This document shows, one piece after another, positions 16,500-25,098 of a stretch of DNA of 64,000 bases; position 1 is the stretch's first letter, and the number at the start of each line of letters is the position of its first letter. The DNA is taken from NCBI GenBank assembly GCA_016712715.1, contig JADJQM010000003.1:1050022-1114021 (forward strand), read 5' to 3'. The DNA comes from Rhodospirillaceae bacterium. Lineage in GTDB: Bacteria > Pseudomonadota > Alphaproteobacteria > Dongiales > Dongiaceae. The notes under the pieces are model-generated. The model saw only the letters and a program-made list of their open reading frames with translations. It had not been told where the DNA came from and did no database searches. The position numbers and the translations under genes were made by a program.

Positions 16500-17588
16500 C
16501 TAGGCCGGAATGACGGCGCCGCCATCTTTCAGGAAGATGTGCATCTTCTCGGCGTCGATCGGAATGAGAGCCGTGTCGTCGGCCGCGGCCTTGGTATGCG
16601 CCGCCACCTGGGCGGTAAAGGGCGCGCCACCGGCGGTGCCGATGAGGAGGGTGTGGGGCCCCAGGGGTTCCACGTCACGCACCTTCAATTCGATTGTCGG
16701 CAGGAGCCGCCCGCCGGAGACGGTGTGTTCCGGCCGGATCCCGGCCACGACCTTGGCACCAATATGGGGCGCGTAGGCTGCGTGGCGGGCAGCCGGAATC
16801 GGAATGCTGAAGCCAGCGGCGCGGAAGCTGAGGCTGCCATTCTCGCCGCCGAGTTCGCCCTCGACGAAGTTCATGCTGGGCGCGCCGATGAACGCCGCCA
16901 CGAACAGATTGCGGGGCTTTTCGTAGAGCGTGATCGGGTCGGCGGCCTGCTCGATGCGGCCGCCATTCATCACGACGACACGGTCGGCCATGGTCATGGC
17001 TTCGACCTGGTCGTGGGTCACGTAGACCACCGTTGTCTGCAGGCGCCGGTGCAGCGATTTGATCTCGGTGCGCATTTCGATGCGCAGCTTGGCGTCAAGA
17101 TTGGAGAGCGGCTCGTCGAACAGAAAGACATCCGGGTTGCGCACGATGGCGCGGCCGATGGCGACGCGCTGGCGCTGGCCGCCGGACAATTGCTTGGGGC
17201 GCCGCTCAAGATAGGGCTCAAGGTTGAGGATGCGGGCGGCGTTCTTCACCGCCGTCTCGATCTCGCTCCTGGAGGTGCCGCGCACCTTCATGCCATAGCC
17301 GATATTCTCCCCCACCGTCATATGCGGATAGAGCGCGTAATTCTGGAACACCATGGAGCAGTTCCGAAGGCCCGGTCGCAGATTGGTGACGTCACGGTCG
17401 CCGATCTTGATCATACCCGAGCTTGCCGTCTCCAAGCCCGCGATCATGCGCAAGGTCGTGGTCTTGCCGCAACCGGACGGCCCGACCAATACGACGAATT
17501 CGCGCGAGGCGATTTCCAGATCGAGCGGCGGGATGACGGTAACGTCGCCGAAGGATTTGGTGATGCGTTCGAGGCTTACGCGGGACAT
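16500..17588 (-). CDS. Carbohydrate ABC transporter ATP-binding protein (MalK/UgpC type)
   Basis: The ATPase of a CUT1-type sugar importer, 362 residues. Walker A GPSGCGKTT is at residues 36-44, the signature LSGGQRQRV at about 134-142, Walker B VFLFDEPLSNLDAKL shortly after, and the switch His in YVTHDQVEAMTMADR. The C-terminal 120 residues form the TOBE domain of MalK-like ATPases, with VAGIRPEH. It is the last gene of the minus-strand operon and powers the two permeases encoded upstream. Confidence 0.93.
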   Translation of the reverse strand: MSRVSLERITKSFGDVTVIPPLDLEIASREFVVLVGPSGCGKTTTLRMIAGLETASSGMIKIGDRDVTNLRPGLRNCSMVFQNYALYPHMTVGENIGYGMKVRGTSRSEIETAVKNAARILNLEPYLERRPKQLSGGQRQRVAIGRAIVRNPDVFLFDEPLSNLDAKLRIEMRTEIKSLHRRLQTTVVYVTHDQVEAMTMADRVVVMNGGRIEQAADPITLYEKPRNLFVAAFIGAPSMNFVEGELGGENGSLSFRAAGFSIPIPAARHAAYAPHIGAKVVAGIRPEHTVSGGRLLPTIELKVRDVEPLGPHTLLIGTAGGAPFTAQVAAHTKAAADDTALIPIDAEKMHIFLKDGGAVIPA

Positions 17589-17616
17589 GGCATGCTTCTT
17601 CTATGATGCGAAAGAT

Positions 17617-17649
17617 GATCCCGCTCCGGCGCAAAACCGGAGCGGGATC
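17617..17649 (-). promoter_or_regulatory. Hairpin between the binding-protein and ATPase genes
   Basis: A perfect 13-base stem (17617-17629 with 17637-17649, arm GATCCCGCTCCGG) and a 7-base loop lie 7 bases past the stop of the solute-binding protein gene. On the minus strand it is followed by ATCTTTC, not a full U-run. Such hairpins after binding-protein genes protect the upstream mRNA and raise its expression (as after malE); that role here is inferred. Confidence 0.6.
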
Positions 17650-17656
17650 CGGTAGC

Positions 17657-19225
17657 TTACTTCGCCGGCAGACCCATCGCAGCGCGATAGGCGGCAAGCT
17701 GCTTGTCGCGGCCGAATTCGTCGGTCAGACGATTCCATTCCTTGGCCACGGTGTCGAGCGCAGCTTGCGCCGTGACTTCACCCGCCAGAGCCTTGGAGAG
17801 TTCGATCTCCACGACTTCGGTATAGGAGAAGTAGCCCGGCAGACGCATGTCGAGGACCACGTTCTCGGCCGCCAGCGAATCTGCCTGGGCGCCCAGATAT
17901 TCCTTGGCCTCACGCTCGCTGAACAGCTTCGACCACAGCGCAAGATCGGTCGTGTGCGAGATGCGGTAGGGGTTGACACCGGTACCGCCGGTGATCGCCG
18001 CCTGGCCCGAGACCTCGGGGCTGGAGAGGAACTCGATATAGTTCCAGGCCGCTTCCTGGTTCTTGGAGGAAGCGGGAACCGCCGCCTGCCAGCCGCCGAA
18101 CGCCATGAACGGCGATTTGACGACCTTATCGAACTTCTTCCATTCCTTGGTTTTGTAGTCCCAGATCTCGGTGGCACCCGGCAGCACGGCCGAACCGACC
18201 TTGCCGGAGATCTTCGACTGCTTCGGATCCGCGGCGATGACACCCGTATCACCCCAGCCGATCGACTGCGCCACCTGGCCACCGGCCACGGCCGCGTTCA
18301 CTTCGCCGAACGAGAAGTTGAGCGCGTTGGGCGGCGCCAGCTTCGAGGACTTCACATATTCCTCAAGCCCACGGACCCAGCCCGGGTTGTTGATCTCGGC
18401 ATCCATGGTCTCCGGATTGAAGAACATGGCGCCTTTCTGGCCCGGGATATTGGTGTAGGACGCCGCATGGCTGAAGAAGAACCAGAATTGCTGGCCGCCG
18501 CGACGATAGGCTTCCGCCGTACCCCACAGCCCCTGATCCGGGCGCGTGAAGAATTCGGCGATGTCGAGATACTGCTTCCAATCCTGCGGCACAGCGAGGT
18601 CGTAGCCGGACTTGGCCTTGAACGCCTCTTTCTCCTTCGGATCTTCGAACAGGTCGATGCGATAGGTATAGGTATGGACGTCGCCGTCGATGGTCTGCGA
18701 CAGCGTCTTGCCGTTCCACACCATCAGCTGCTCGCGGTAAATCGGCGCGATGTCATCCCAGGCGGCACCCTTGCGCATCGCTTCGGGCACTTCCGAGAGA
18801 TAATCGGTGAAGTCAGGCGACCACGCCGGGGCGAAGCTCACCACATCGAAATTGGCTTCGCCGGAGGAGAGCGAGGTCACGATCTTCGGATAGAGTTCCG
18901 ACCAGGGGAATTCGACCACATTGACCTTGCCGCAGGTCTTCTTGGCCCAGGCTTCACCCGCGGTCTGCAGGGCCGAGGCGATGTAGGGGCCGGTCTGCGA
19001 GGCGGCGGTCAGCGTGACGCCGGTGTAATCCGGCTGGCAGGCACCGGTCGCCGGCGCCGCCGCCGTCTGGTTGGTGGCTTCCGTCGCCGCCGGTGCGGGG
19101 GCGGCTTCAGTGGTTGCGGTGGTGTTGGAAGTGGCTGCCGCCTCCTCCTTCTTCTCCTCGCCGCAGGCACTCAAGGTGACCGACAGCGCAATCATCGCCG
19201 TCGCTCCGAGCAGCATCTTCCTCAT
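17657..19225 (-). CDS. ABC transporter solute-binding lipoprotein
   Basis: A 522-residue extracellular solute-binding protein of family 1. The lipoprotein signal is MRKMLLGATAMIALSVTLSAC with Cys21 in the lipobox LSAC, followed by a long Ala/Thr/Glu-rich linker of about 45 residues before the folded part. The typical block GWGDTGVIAADPKQ and aromatic-rich segments (PAWSPDFTDYL, QQFWFFFSHAA) are present. It is longer than most CUT1 binding proteins (about 420), mainly through the linker and the N-terminal lobe. It captures the sugar for the permeases encoded upstream. The exact ligand is not visible; context suggests deoxyribose or a related compound. Confidence 0.88.
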   Translation of the reverse strand: MRKMLLGATAMIALSVTLSACGEEKKEEAAATSNTTATTEAAPAPAATEATNQTAAAPATGACQPDYTGVTLTAASQTGPYIASALQTAGEAWAKKTCGKVNVVEFPWSELYPKIVTSLSSGEANFDVVSFAPAWSPDFTDYLSEVPEAMRKGAAWDDIAPIYREQLMVWNGKTLSQTIDGDVHTYTYRIDLFEDPKEKEAFKAKSGYDLAVPQDWKQYLDIAEFFTRPDQGLWGTAEAYRRGGQQFWFFFSHAASYTNIPGQKGAMFFNPETMDAEINNPGWVRGLEEYVKSSKLAPPNALNFSFGEVNAAVAGGQVAQSIGWGDTGVIAADPKQSKISGKVGSAVLPGATEIWDYKTKEWKKFDKVVKSPFMAFGGWQAAVPASSKNQEAAWNYIEFLSSPEVSGQAAITGGTGVNPYRISHTTDLALWSKLFSEREAKEYLGAQADSLAAENVVLDMRLPGYFSYTEVVEIELSKALAGEVTAQAALDTVAKEWNRLTDEFGRDKQLAAYRAAMGLPAK

Positions 19226-19333
19226 GTTGTGGCTCCCATTCTCTCTCTTAGTTGTTGGTTGGCTTCGTTGTTAATTGGTTTGGCAATCATCGGTCGTCAG
19301 TGAACTTGGACAGTTGAACTCGGGTAGGGGCGA

Positions 19334-20363
19334 TCACTTGATGGCCCCGAGCAGCAGGCCGGACCGCATGAGCCTGCTCAAGAGCGCCGCCATGATCATC
19401 ATCGGAATGATGGCAACCAGGGCGGCGGCGGAAATGGACCACCATTCGTCGCCGCGCTGGCTGTTCTGGCCGGCGACGAGAATGGGCAGGGTTTGCCATT
19501 TGGCATTGGTAAGGAAGAGTGCAAACAGGAACTCGTTCCAGACGAAGGCCAGGGTAATCATGAAGGTGGCGATGAGGCCGGGCACCGACATCGGCAACAC
19601 GATACCGGTGAAGATGCGCCAGCTCGGCACGTTATCAACCATCGCCGCCTCTTCCACTTCGAGCGGCAGGGCGGCAAAGAAGTCGCGCATCAGCCAGACC
19701 ACGATGGGCAAGCTGAAGGCGATATAGGCCAAGACCATGCCGACATAGGTGTCGACCAGCTTGAAGCCCATGCGCCCCACTTCGGTGTACATGAGAAAGA
19801 GCGCGAAGGCCGTCACGATGGGCGGGAACATGCGCTGGCTGACGAACCAGAAGATGATGTCCTCATTGCCCAGCACCGGCCCCGGCACGCGCAACCGGTT
19901 GGTCACCAGCGATACCGCCAGGGCGACGATGAAGGCGATCAGCATCGAGGCGGCGCGGCCGAAACCCAACACGTAATGGCCCAGCAGATAGCCGCTAAGT
20001 GCCACAAAGAAGAACGCGAGTCCGGAGGCGAGTTTGACCTTGAAGGGAAACCGTACCAGCGCATAGGCAGCCATCGCGCCGATCGCTGTCGCCAGCACAG
20101 CCGAAGAAAGGCCGATCACGGTCGAGGCGATGACATTGTTGAAGAACTCGCCGCGCTCGCCGGAGAACAACTCCCGCCAGGCCTGCAGCGACGGTTCGAA
20201 ATCGACGAAGGGAAGGTAGGTGGCACCACCCACCACCGAGATCGACGTCTTGAACGAGGTCACCGCCACCCAATAGAGCGGGAACAAGGGTGAACAATGC
20301 CCAGAGCAGACAGCCGAGCAAAGCGAACTGGCGCGGCGCGCCTTTGAGGGTGCGGATGCTCAT
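19334..20363 (-). pseudogene. Sugar ABC permease (MalG type), interrupted by a 1-base insertion
   Basis: An inner-membrane permease of the MalG type whose frame is broken at 20286-20287. The start at 20363 (MSIRTLKGAPRQFALLGCLLW) reads into the first membrane helix; after ALFTL the frame is lost. The rest (FPLYWVAVTSFKTS onwards, 317 codons) continues in the next frame to 19334. Removing one A/T from the doubled base (CCCTTGTTC to CCCTGTTC on the coding strand) gives LFTLFPLYW, the family consensus, and a 342-residue protein. The EAA loop is visible as EVEEAAMVDNVPSWRIFTGIVLPMS (EAA near the start). The start overlaps the preceding permease gene by four bases (ATGA). Real mutation or sequence error cannot be told apart here. 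Confidence 0.8.
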
Positions 20364-21232
20364 CTATGTTTCGCCAGATAGGGTTTGAGGATTGCGAGAT
20401 AGACGACGCCGATCACCGTGATGACGATCAGGAACAGGAACGACAAGGCAGAGGTGTAGCCGAGGTTGAACTTCTTGAAGCCCTCCTGATAGGCGAACAA
20501 GGTCAGTGTCTCGGTCGAGATGCCTGGCCCGCCGCCGGTCATGACGAACACCGTATCGATGATCTTGTAGCTCTCGATCAGGCGGATGAACACGACGGCG
20601 ACCGAGATTGGCAGCATCATCGGGAAGGTGATGTCCCAGAACTGTCGCCAGGACGACGCGTTCTCCAGCGCCGCCGCCTCATAGACATCATCCGGCAAGG
20701 TGGCGAGGCCGGCCAGCAGCATCAGGATGATGAAGGGCGTCCATTGCCACACCTCGACGGTGATGAGCGCGCCGATCGCCCAATGCGTCTCGGTGAGGAA
20801 GGGCAGATTGGGGAAGCCCAGCGACGTCATGAAATGATTGAGCGGCCCCACCGTCGGATTGAAGATCTGGCGCGCGATGAGTGCCACGGCCACGGGTGCG
20901 ATCAGCATCGGCAACAGGAAGCCGACACGGAACAGCTTTTCGCCGGGCACCTTGGCGAACAGCGCCAAGGCGACCGCGAAGCCCAGCACATATTGGATGG
21001 CGACCGAGACAAAGGCGATGATGCTGGTGGTCCAGGTGACCTGCCAGAAACGCGGATTGATGAGGAGATTGCCGTAATTCTCGAGGCCGACGAAACGCGG
21101 TGGCGTCGGTGGCACCAGGCGGAAGCTCATGAAGCTGGTGGTGAGCGAATAGATCAGCGGAAAGATCGCAATCGCCAGCACGACAAGCAGTGCCGGCCAG
21201 ATGAAGAAATATTTGATCGGATCGTTGCGCAT
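20360..21232 (-). CDS. Sugar ABC permease (MalF type)
   Basis: A 290-residue inner-membrane permease with six membrane helices, the first being FIWPALLVVLAIAIFPLIYSL. The EAA motif for ATPase contact reads DVYEAAALENASSWRQFWDITFPMM. It forms the channel with the MalG-type partner encoded downstream. Its stop and the partner start overlap as ATGA, which normally couples translation. It lies 14 bases after the kinase gene. Confidence 0.93.
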   Translation of the reverse strand: MRNDPIKYFFIWPALLVVLAIAIFPLIYSLTTSFMSFRLVPPTPPRFVGLENYGNLLINPRFWQVTWTTSIIAFVSVAIQYVLGFAVALALFAKVPGEKLFRVGFLLPMLIAPVAVALIARQIFNPTVGPLNHFMTSLGFPNLPFLTETHWAIGALITVEVWQWTPFIILMLLAGLATLPDDVYEAAALENASSWRQFWDITFPMMLPISVAVVFIRLIESYKIIDTVFVMTGGGPGISTETLTLFAYQEGFKKFNLGYTSALSFLFLIVITVIGVVYLAILKPYLAKHR

Positions 21233-21246
21233 CTTGGCCTACCCAA

Positions 21247-22182
21247 TCATCTTTTTTTTGCCAGCATCGCGTCGATTTCGGCCCGCGACGGCATCGCTGG
21301 CGCCGTGCCCCGCTTGGTGACGGAAAGGCCAGCAACTGTACAACCAAAGCGTACAGCTTCGGCGGGCGCTGTGCCATCGGCAATCGCAGCGGCAAAACCA
21401 CCGACAAAGGCATCGCCGGCCCCAGCCGTATCGATCACCGTCCCGGCCGCCACGGCCGGCACGTGGATCGACTCTGTGCTGGAGTGCAGCAAGGCGCCTC
21501 GCTCACCCAACGTGATCAGTGCGTTTCTGGCCCCCTTCGCCAGGAGGGCGTCGCCGGCGCGGCGCGCATCATCGAGGCTGTCGAGTGCAAAGCCGACCAG
21601 GGCCGCCGCTTCGCTCTCATTGGGCGCGATATAGTCGCACAATGGAAACAATGCTGCCGGAAAGGGTTCGGCCGGCGCCGGATTGAAGATGGTGATGACG
21701 CCGGCCGCCTTGGCGATTTCGAGCGCCCGTTGCGCCGCCGCCACAGGCTGTTCCAATTGCGTCACAAAGACTTTGGCACCGCGAATCTGTGCCGCTGCCG
21801 CATCGACATCGGCCGGCGACAGGGTCCCGGCGGCACCGGGATAGACGATGATCGCATTCTCGCCGGTCTTGTCGTTGACGTAGATGAAGGCGACGCCGGT
21901 TGGATCGGTATCGGACAGGCCCACCTGGGCGTTGATGCCTTCATCTTTCCAGGTCTTCTGCGCGATCTCGCCGAATGTATCGCGGCCGATCTTGGAAATG
22001 AACGTCACCTTGGCTCCGGCCCGCGCTGCCGCCACCGACTGATTCGACCCCTTGCCACCCGGCCCCATCTTGAAGCCGGAGCCGGCGATGGTCTCGCCGA
22101 TCTTCGGCATCCGATCGCCCATGAAGGCAAGATCGGCGACGAAAATCCCAAGGATGACGACACCTTCCTGTTGCGCGCTCAT
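21247..22182 (-). CDS. Ribokinase-family sugar kinase (deoxyribokinase candidate)
   Basis: A 311-residue PfkB/ribokinase-family enzyme. The sugar-binding GGKGSNQ motif is in GPGGKGSNQSVAAARAG near residue 44, and the catalytic anion-hole motif DTAGAGDAFVGG, with the catalytic Asp in GAGD, is near residue 250. The family phosphorylates C5 of ribose or deoxyribose. Because deoC is in the same operon, 2-deoxyribose to deoxyribose-5-phosphate is the likely reaction; this is inference, and true ribokinase activity remains possible. The mutarotase gene ends 6 bases upstream. Confidence 0.85.
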   Translation of the reverse strand: MSAQQEGVVILGIFVADLAFMGDRMPKIGETIAGSGFKMGPGGKGSNQSVAAARAGAKVTFISKIGRDTFGEIAQKTWKDEGINAQVGLSDTDPTGVAFIYVNDKTGENAIIVYPGAAGTLSPADVDAAAAQIRGAKVFVTQLEQPVAAAQRALEIAKAAGVITIFNPAPAEPFPAALFPLCDYIAPNESEAAALVGFALDSLDDARRAGDALLAKGARNALITLGERGALLHSSTESIHVPAVAAGTVIDTAGAGDAFVGGFAAAIADGTAPAEAVRFGCTVAGLSVTKRGTAPAMPSRAEIDAMLAKKR

Positions 22183-22188
22183 GAAGGA

Positions 22189-22644
22189 TTACCGCGCATC
22201 GGGCGGAATGACGCCCTTGGTGAACATGAAGCAACCATAGAAGCGCCGCTCGCCCGTGGCGATCACGCAATAGGATTTCTTGGCGAGTTCATAAAAGGCC
22301 ATGCGCTCGACCGAGACCAGCGGCCAGGACTTGCCCTCGGCACGGTCGATCTCGGCCTGCACTTCCTGCTGCACCGCCGGCACTTCCTTAGGCGCACCGA
22401 CGATCTCCATGCGCATCGCCGCGTCCGGGATGAAGGTATCAAGCGGCATCAAGGAGAGGATGGCGCGCGTTGCCTCCGCGGTGGTGACGCCGTCCATCCG
22501 CAGCAGGCCACCAAGGACCGTCTGCTTGGCAACCGAGGCCGCCGGGAAATTGGTGTCGCACAGAACCAGGCGATCGCCATGGCCCATTGCACGCAACGCA
22601 AAGAGAATGTCCGCATTCAACAGCGGGTTGATGTTCTTCAGCAC
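22189..22644 (-). CDS. RbsD/FucU-family sugar mutarotase
   Basis: A 151-residue protein of the RbsD/FucU family, which interconverts anomeric forms of ribose or fucose before phosphorylation. The conserved N-terminal block is MLKNINPLLNADILFALRAMGHGD with the His of the active site in MGHGD, and the C-terminal block has the YGCFMFTKGV pattern of FucU-type members. The start is GTG at 22644 with GGAGGA seven bases upstream. Placed directly before the kinase gene, it would supply the correct furanose or pyranose form. Confidence 0.88.
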   Translation of the reverse strand: MLKNINPLLNADILFALRAMGHGDRLVLCDTNFPAASVAKQTVLGGLLRMDGVTTAEATRAILSLMPLDTFIPDAAMRMEIVGAPKEVPAVQQEVQAEIDRAEGKSWPLVSVERMAFYELAKKSYCVIATGERRFYGCFMFTKGVIPPDAR

Positions 22645-22709
22645 GAGCTATTCCTCCCCCTCTTTCGACGTCCACGGCTCTAGATGACCGCTTGCTCCAG
22701 TCACTCTAT

Positions 22710-25094
22710 TCACTCGCCATAGGGAATCCAGATATTCTTCACCTGCACCGCATGGCGCAGCAGGATCGGCCCTTCGGCCGCTTGCCCATCGAACCAGTCC
22801 GTCAGCAAACCATGGTCGACCAGCAGGCGCTTCAGATTGCCGACCGACAATCTCTCGGCCATCGCCGCGTTTTCCTTGGTCCCGAACACCCATAGCGCAT
22901 CGACATCGTCATGCTCGGCCAGCGTCTTGGTGAGATCCTTGGCGGCACCCGTCACAATATTGATGACGCCGGCCGGCACATCGGATGTCTCGATGATCTG
23001 GTAGAAATCCGTGGCCGCCAGCGGATGCCGTTCCGACGGCACCGCGACCACGCGGTTGCCCATGGCGATCAGGGGCGCCACCAGCGAGATGAAAGCCAGC
23101 AGCGGTGCTTCATCGGGGCAGACCACGCCAACGACGCCGATGGGTTCGTTCATCGCCAAAGCGACGCCGCGCAAGGGCGGGGTATGGACAGTACCTTCGA
23201 ATTTGTCGGCCCAGGCGCCATAGCTGAACAGGCGTGAAATACAGGCCTCGATTTCGGCATCCGCCTTGGCCTTGGAGACACCGGTCATGGCGGCGATGCG
23301 GCCGGCGAACTCCGCGGCACGGGCGGAGAGATTCTCGGCCAAGTAATAGAGAATCTGCGCACGGTTATGCGCCGTGGCCTTCGCCCAGCCCTCGGCGCCA
23401 CGGGCGGCAGCGACCGCGTTGCGGATATCCTTGCGGTTGCCCTCGCCAACTTCGCCGAGCTTCGCACCCTTGGGCGACAGGATCGTGCGCGAATAATTGC
23501 CGTCGGGGCGCGCCTGCTTGCCACCGACGAACAGCTTGGCCGTGCGGTCGAGGGTCGGCGTATCAAAGCCGCCAACCGCAACCTCTTCCTTAACTTCCGC
23601 ACCGACAGCGCGTGCCTTGCGCCCGCTCCAGGCCTTCGGTTTCAGGTATTCATAGGCGCCTTCCTTGCCACCCTCGCGGCCATAGCCGGATTCGCGGTAG
23701 CCGCCGAAACCGACCGCGGCATCGAACAAATTGGTGGCATTGATCCAGACCACGCCGGCCTGCAGCTTGGGGGCGATGTCGAGGGCAAGACCGATGGTCT
23801 CGCTCCACACACTGGCAGACAAGCCATAGCGCGTGTTGTTGGCGAGCATCACGGCTTCATCGGGCGTGCGGAATGTCATCGAGACCAGCACCGGGCCGAA
23901 GATCTCTTCCCGCGCCACGGTTGCCGCCGTGTGAACATTGCTGAGCAAGGTTGGCGGATAGAAGGAACCACCCTTGGGCAGGTCGATATTGGGCTGGAAG
24001 AGGTCAGCGCCCTCGGCGACGCCGGTCGCCACCAGCGATTTGATGCGCTCCAGCTGTACCGGTGCGACGATGGCACCCATGTCGATGCATTTGTCGAGCG
24101 GCATGCCGACGCGCAGAGTGGCCATGCGCCGCTTGAGACGCGCGAGGAACGTCTCGGCGATGCCTTCCTGCACCAGCAGGCGGGATCCCGCACAACAGAC
24201 CTGGCCCTGGTTGAACCAGATCGCATCGACGACACCCTCGACGGCGCCGTCGATATCGGCATCATCGAACACGATGAAGGGCGACTTGCCACCGAGTTCC
24301 AGGGTCAGCGACTTGCCCGATCCGGCGGTCTTCTCGCGGATGAGTTTGCCCACCTCGCTGGAGCCTGTGAAAGCGATCTTGTCGATGCCGGCATGGCCAA
24401 CGATGGTGGCCCCCGTGCTGCCGTCACCGGTCACCACATTGAGGACACCCGCCGGCAAGCCGGCTTCGGCGGCGATCTCGGCAAACAGCAGGGCGGTGAG
24501 TGAGGTGAATTCTGCCGGCTTCAGCACGACCGTATTGCCGAGCGCCAGGGCCGGCGCCACTTTCCAGGCGAGCATCAGGAGCGGGAAGTTCCACGGGATG
24601 ATCTGGCCGACGACACCCACCGGCACCTGGTCGGCGAACTCACTCGCCTGCAATTGCGCCCAGCCGGCATGATAATAGAAATGCCGCGCCACCTGCGGCA
24701 CGTCGATATCGCGCGTCTCGCGAATGGGCTTGCCGTTATCGATGGCCTCGACCACCGCGAGCAGCCGCGCATTGCGCTGCACCGCGCGCGCCAGCGCATA
24801 AAGATGCCGCGCCCGTGTATGGCCGGGGAGCTTCGCCCAGGGTCCCTGGGCCTTCCGCGCGGCAGCGACCGCCTTCTCGACATCGTCCGCGCCGCCCTGC
24901 GCCACGCGGCCGAGGATGCTCCCGGTCGAAGGATCGACGGCATCGAAATACTGGCCGCCTTCCGGCTTCACGAACGCACCGCCGATGAAATGGCCGAAGC
25001 CCGCCTCATGGCGCTTCAACCAGGCACGCGCCTCCGTATCGGCTTCCGGCGCCGGGCCATAGGACATCTCGTCGAAATAGCGGGCGACACTCAT
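22710..25094 (-). CDS. Double-domain aldehyde dehydrogenase (ALDH16-like)
   Basis: A 794-residue protein with two aldehyde dehydrogenase units. The first (residues about 25-490) is complete: Rossmann region with IIPWNFPLLM, catalytic Glu in LELGGKSPF and catalytic Cys in NQGQVCCAGSR. The second (about 510-794) has the NAD-binding half (EPIGVVGVVCPDEAPLL) but stops before a normal catalytic Cys region, so it is probably structural. This layout is that of the ALDH16 family. Downstream of deoC it would oxidise the acetaldehyde released by deoxyribose-phosphate cleavage. ATG 25094 is chosen for its AGGA site; an ATG 18 bases upstream overlaps deoC. Confidence 0.88.
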   Translation of the reverse strand: MSVARYFDEMSYGPAPEADTEARAWLKRHEAGFGHFIGGAFVKPEGGQYFDAVDPSTGSILGRVAQGGADDVEKAVAAARKAQGPWAKLPGHTRARHLYALARAVQRNARLLAVVEAIDNGKPIRETRDIDVPQVARHFYYHAGWAQLQASEFADQVPVGVVGQIIPWNFPLLMLAWKVAPALALGNTVVLKPAEFTSLTALLFAEIAAEAGLPAGVLNVVTGDGSTGATIVGHAGIDKIAFTGSSEVGKLIREKTAGSGKSLTLELGGKSPFIVFDDADIDGAVEGVVDAIWFNQGQVCCAGSRLLVQEGIAETFLARLKRRMATLRVGMPLDKCIDMGAIVAPVQLERIKSLVATGVAEGADLFQPNIDLPKGGSFYPPTLLSNVHTAATVAREEIFGPVLVSMTFRTPDEAVMLANNTRYGLSASVWSETIGLALDIAPKLQAGVVWINATNLFDAAVGFGGYRESGYGREGGKEGAYEYLKPKAWSGRKARAVGAEVKEEVAVGGFDTPTLDRTAKLFVGGKQARPDGNYSRTILSPKGAKLGEVGEGNRKDIRNAVAAARGAEGWAKATAHNRAQILYYLAENLSARAAEFAGRIAAMTGVSKAKADAEIEACISRLFSYGAWADKFEGTVHTPPLRGVALAMNEPIGVVGVVCPDEAPLLAFISLVAPLIAMGNRVVAVPSERHPLAATDFYQIIETSDVPAGVINIVTGAAKDLTKTLAEHDDVDALWVFGTKENAAMAERLSVGNLKRLLVDHGLLTDWFDGQAAEGPILLRHAVQVKNIWIPYGE

Positions 25095-25098
25095 GGTC

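Noticed and set aside
16428..20293. Long plus-strand open frames opposite the ABC transporter genes
   Set aside because: They mirror real minus-strand genes with Walker motifs, lipobox and membrane helices. The plus-strand products are His/Arg/Gly-rich and have no recognisable domain.
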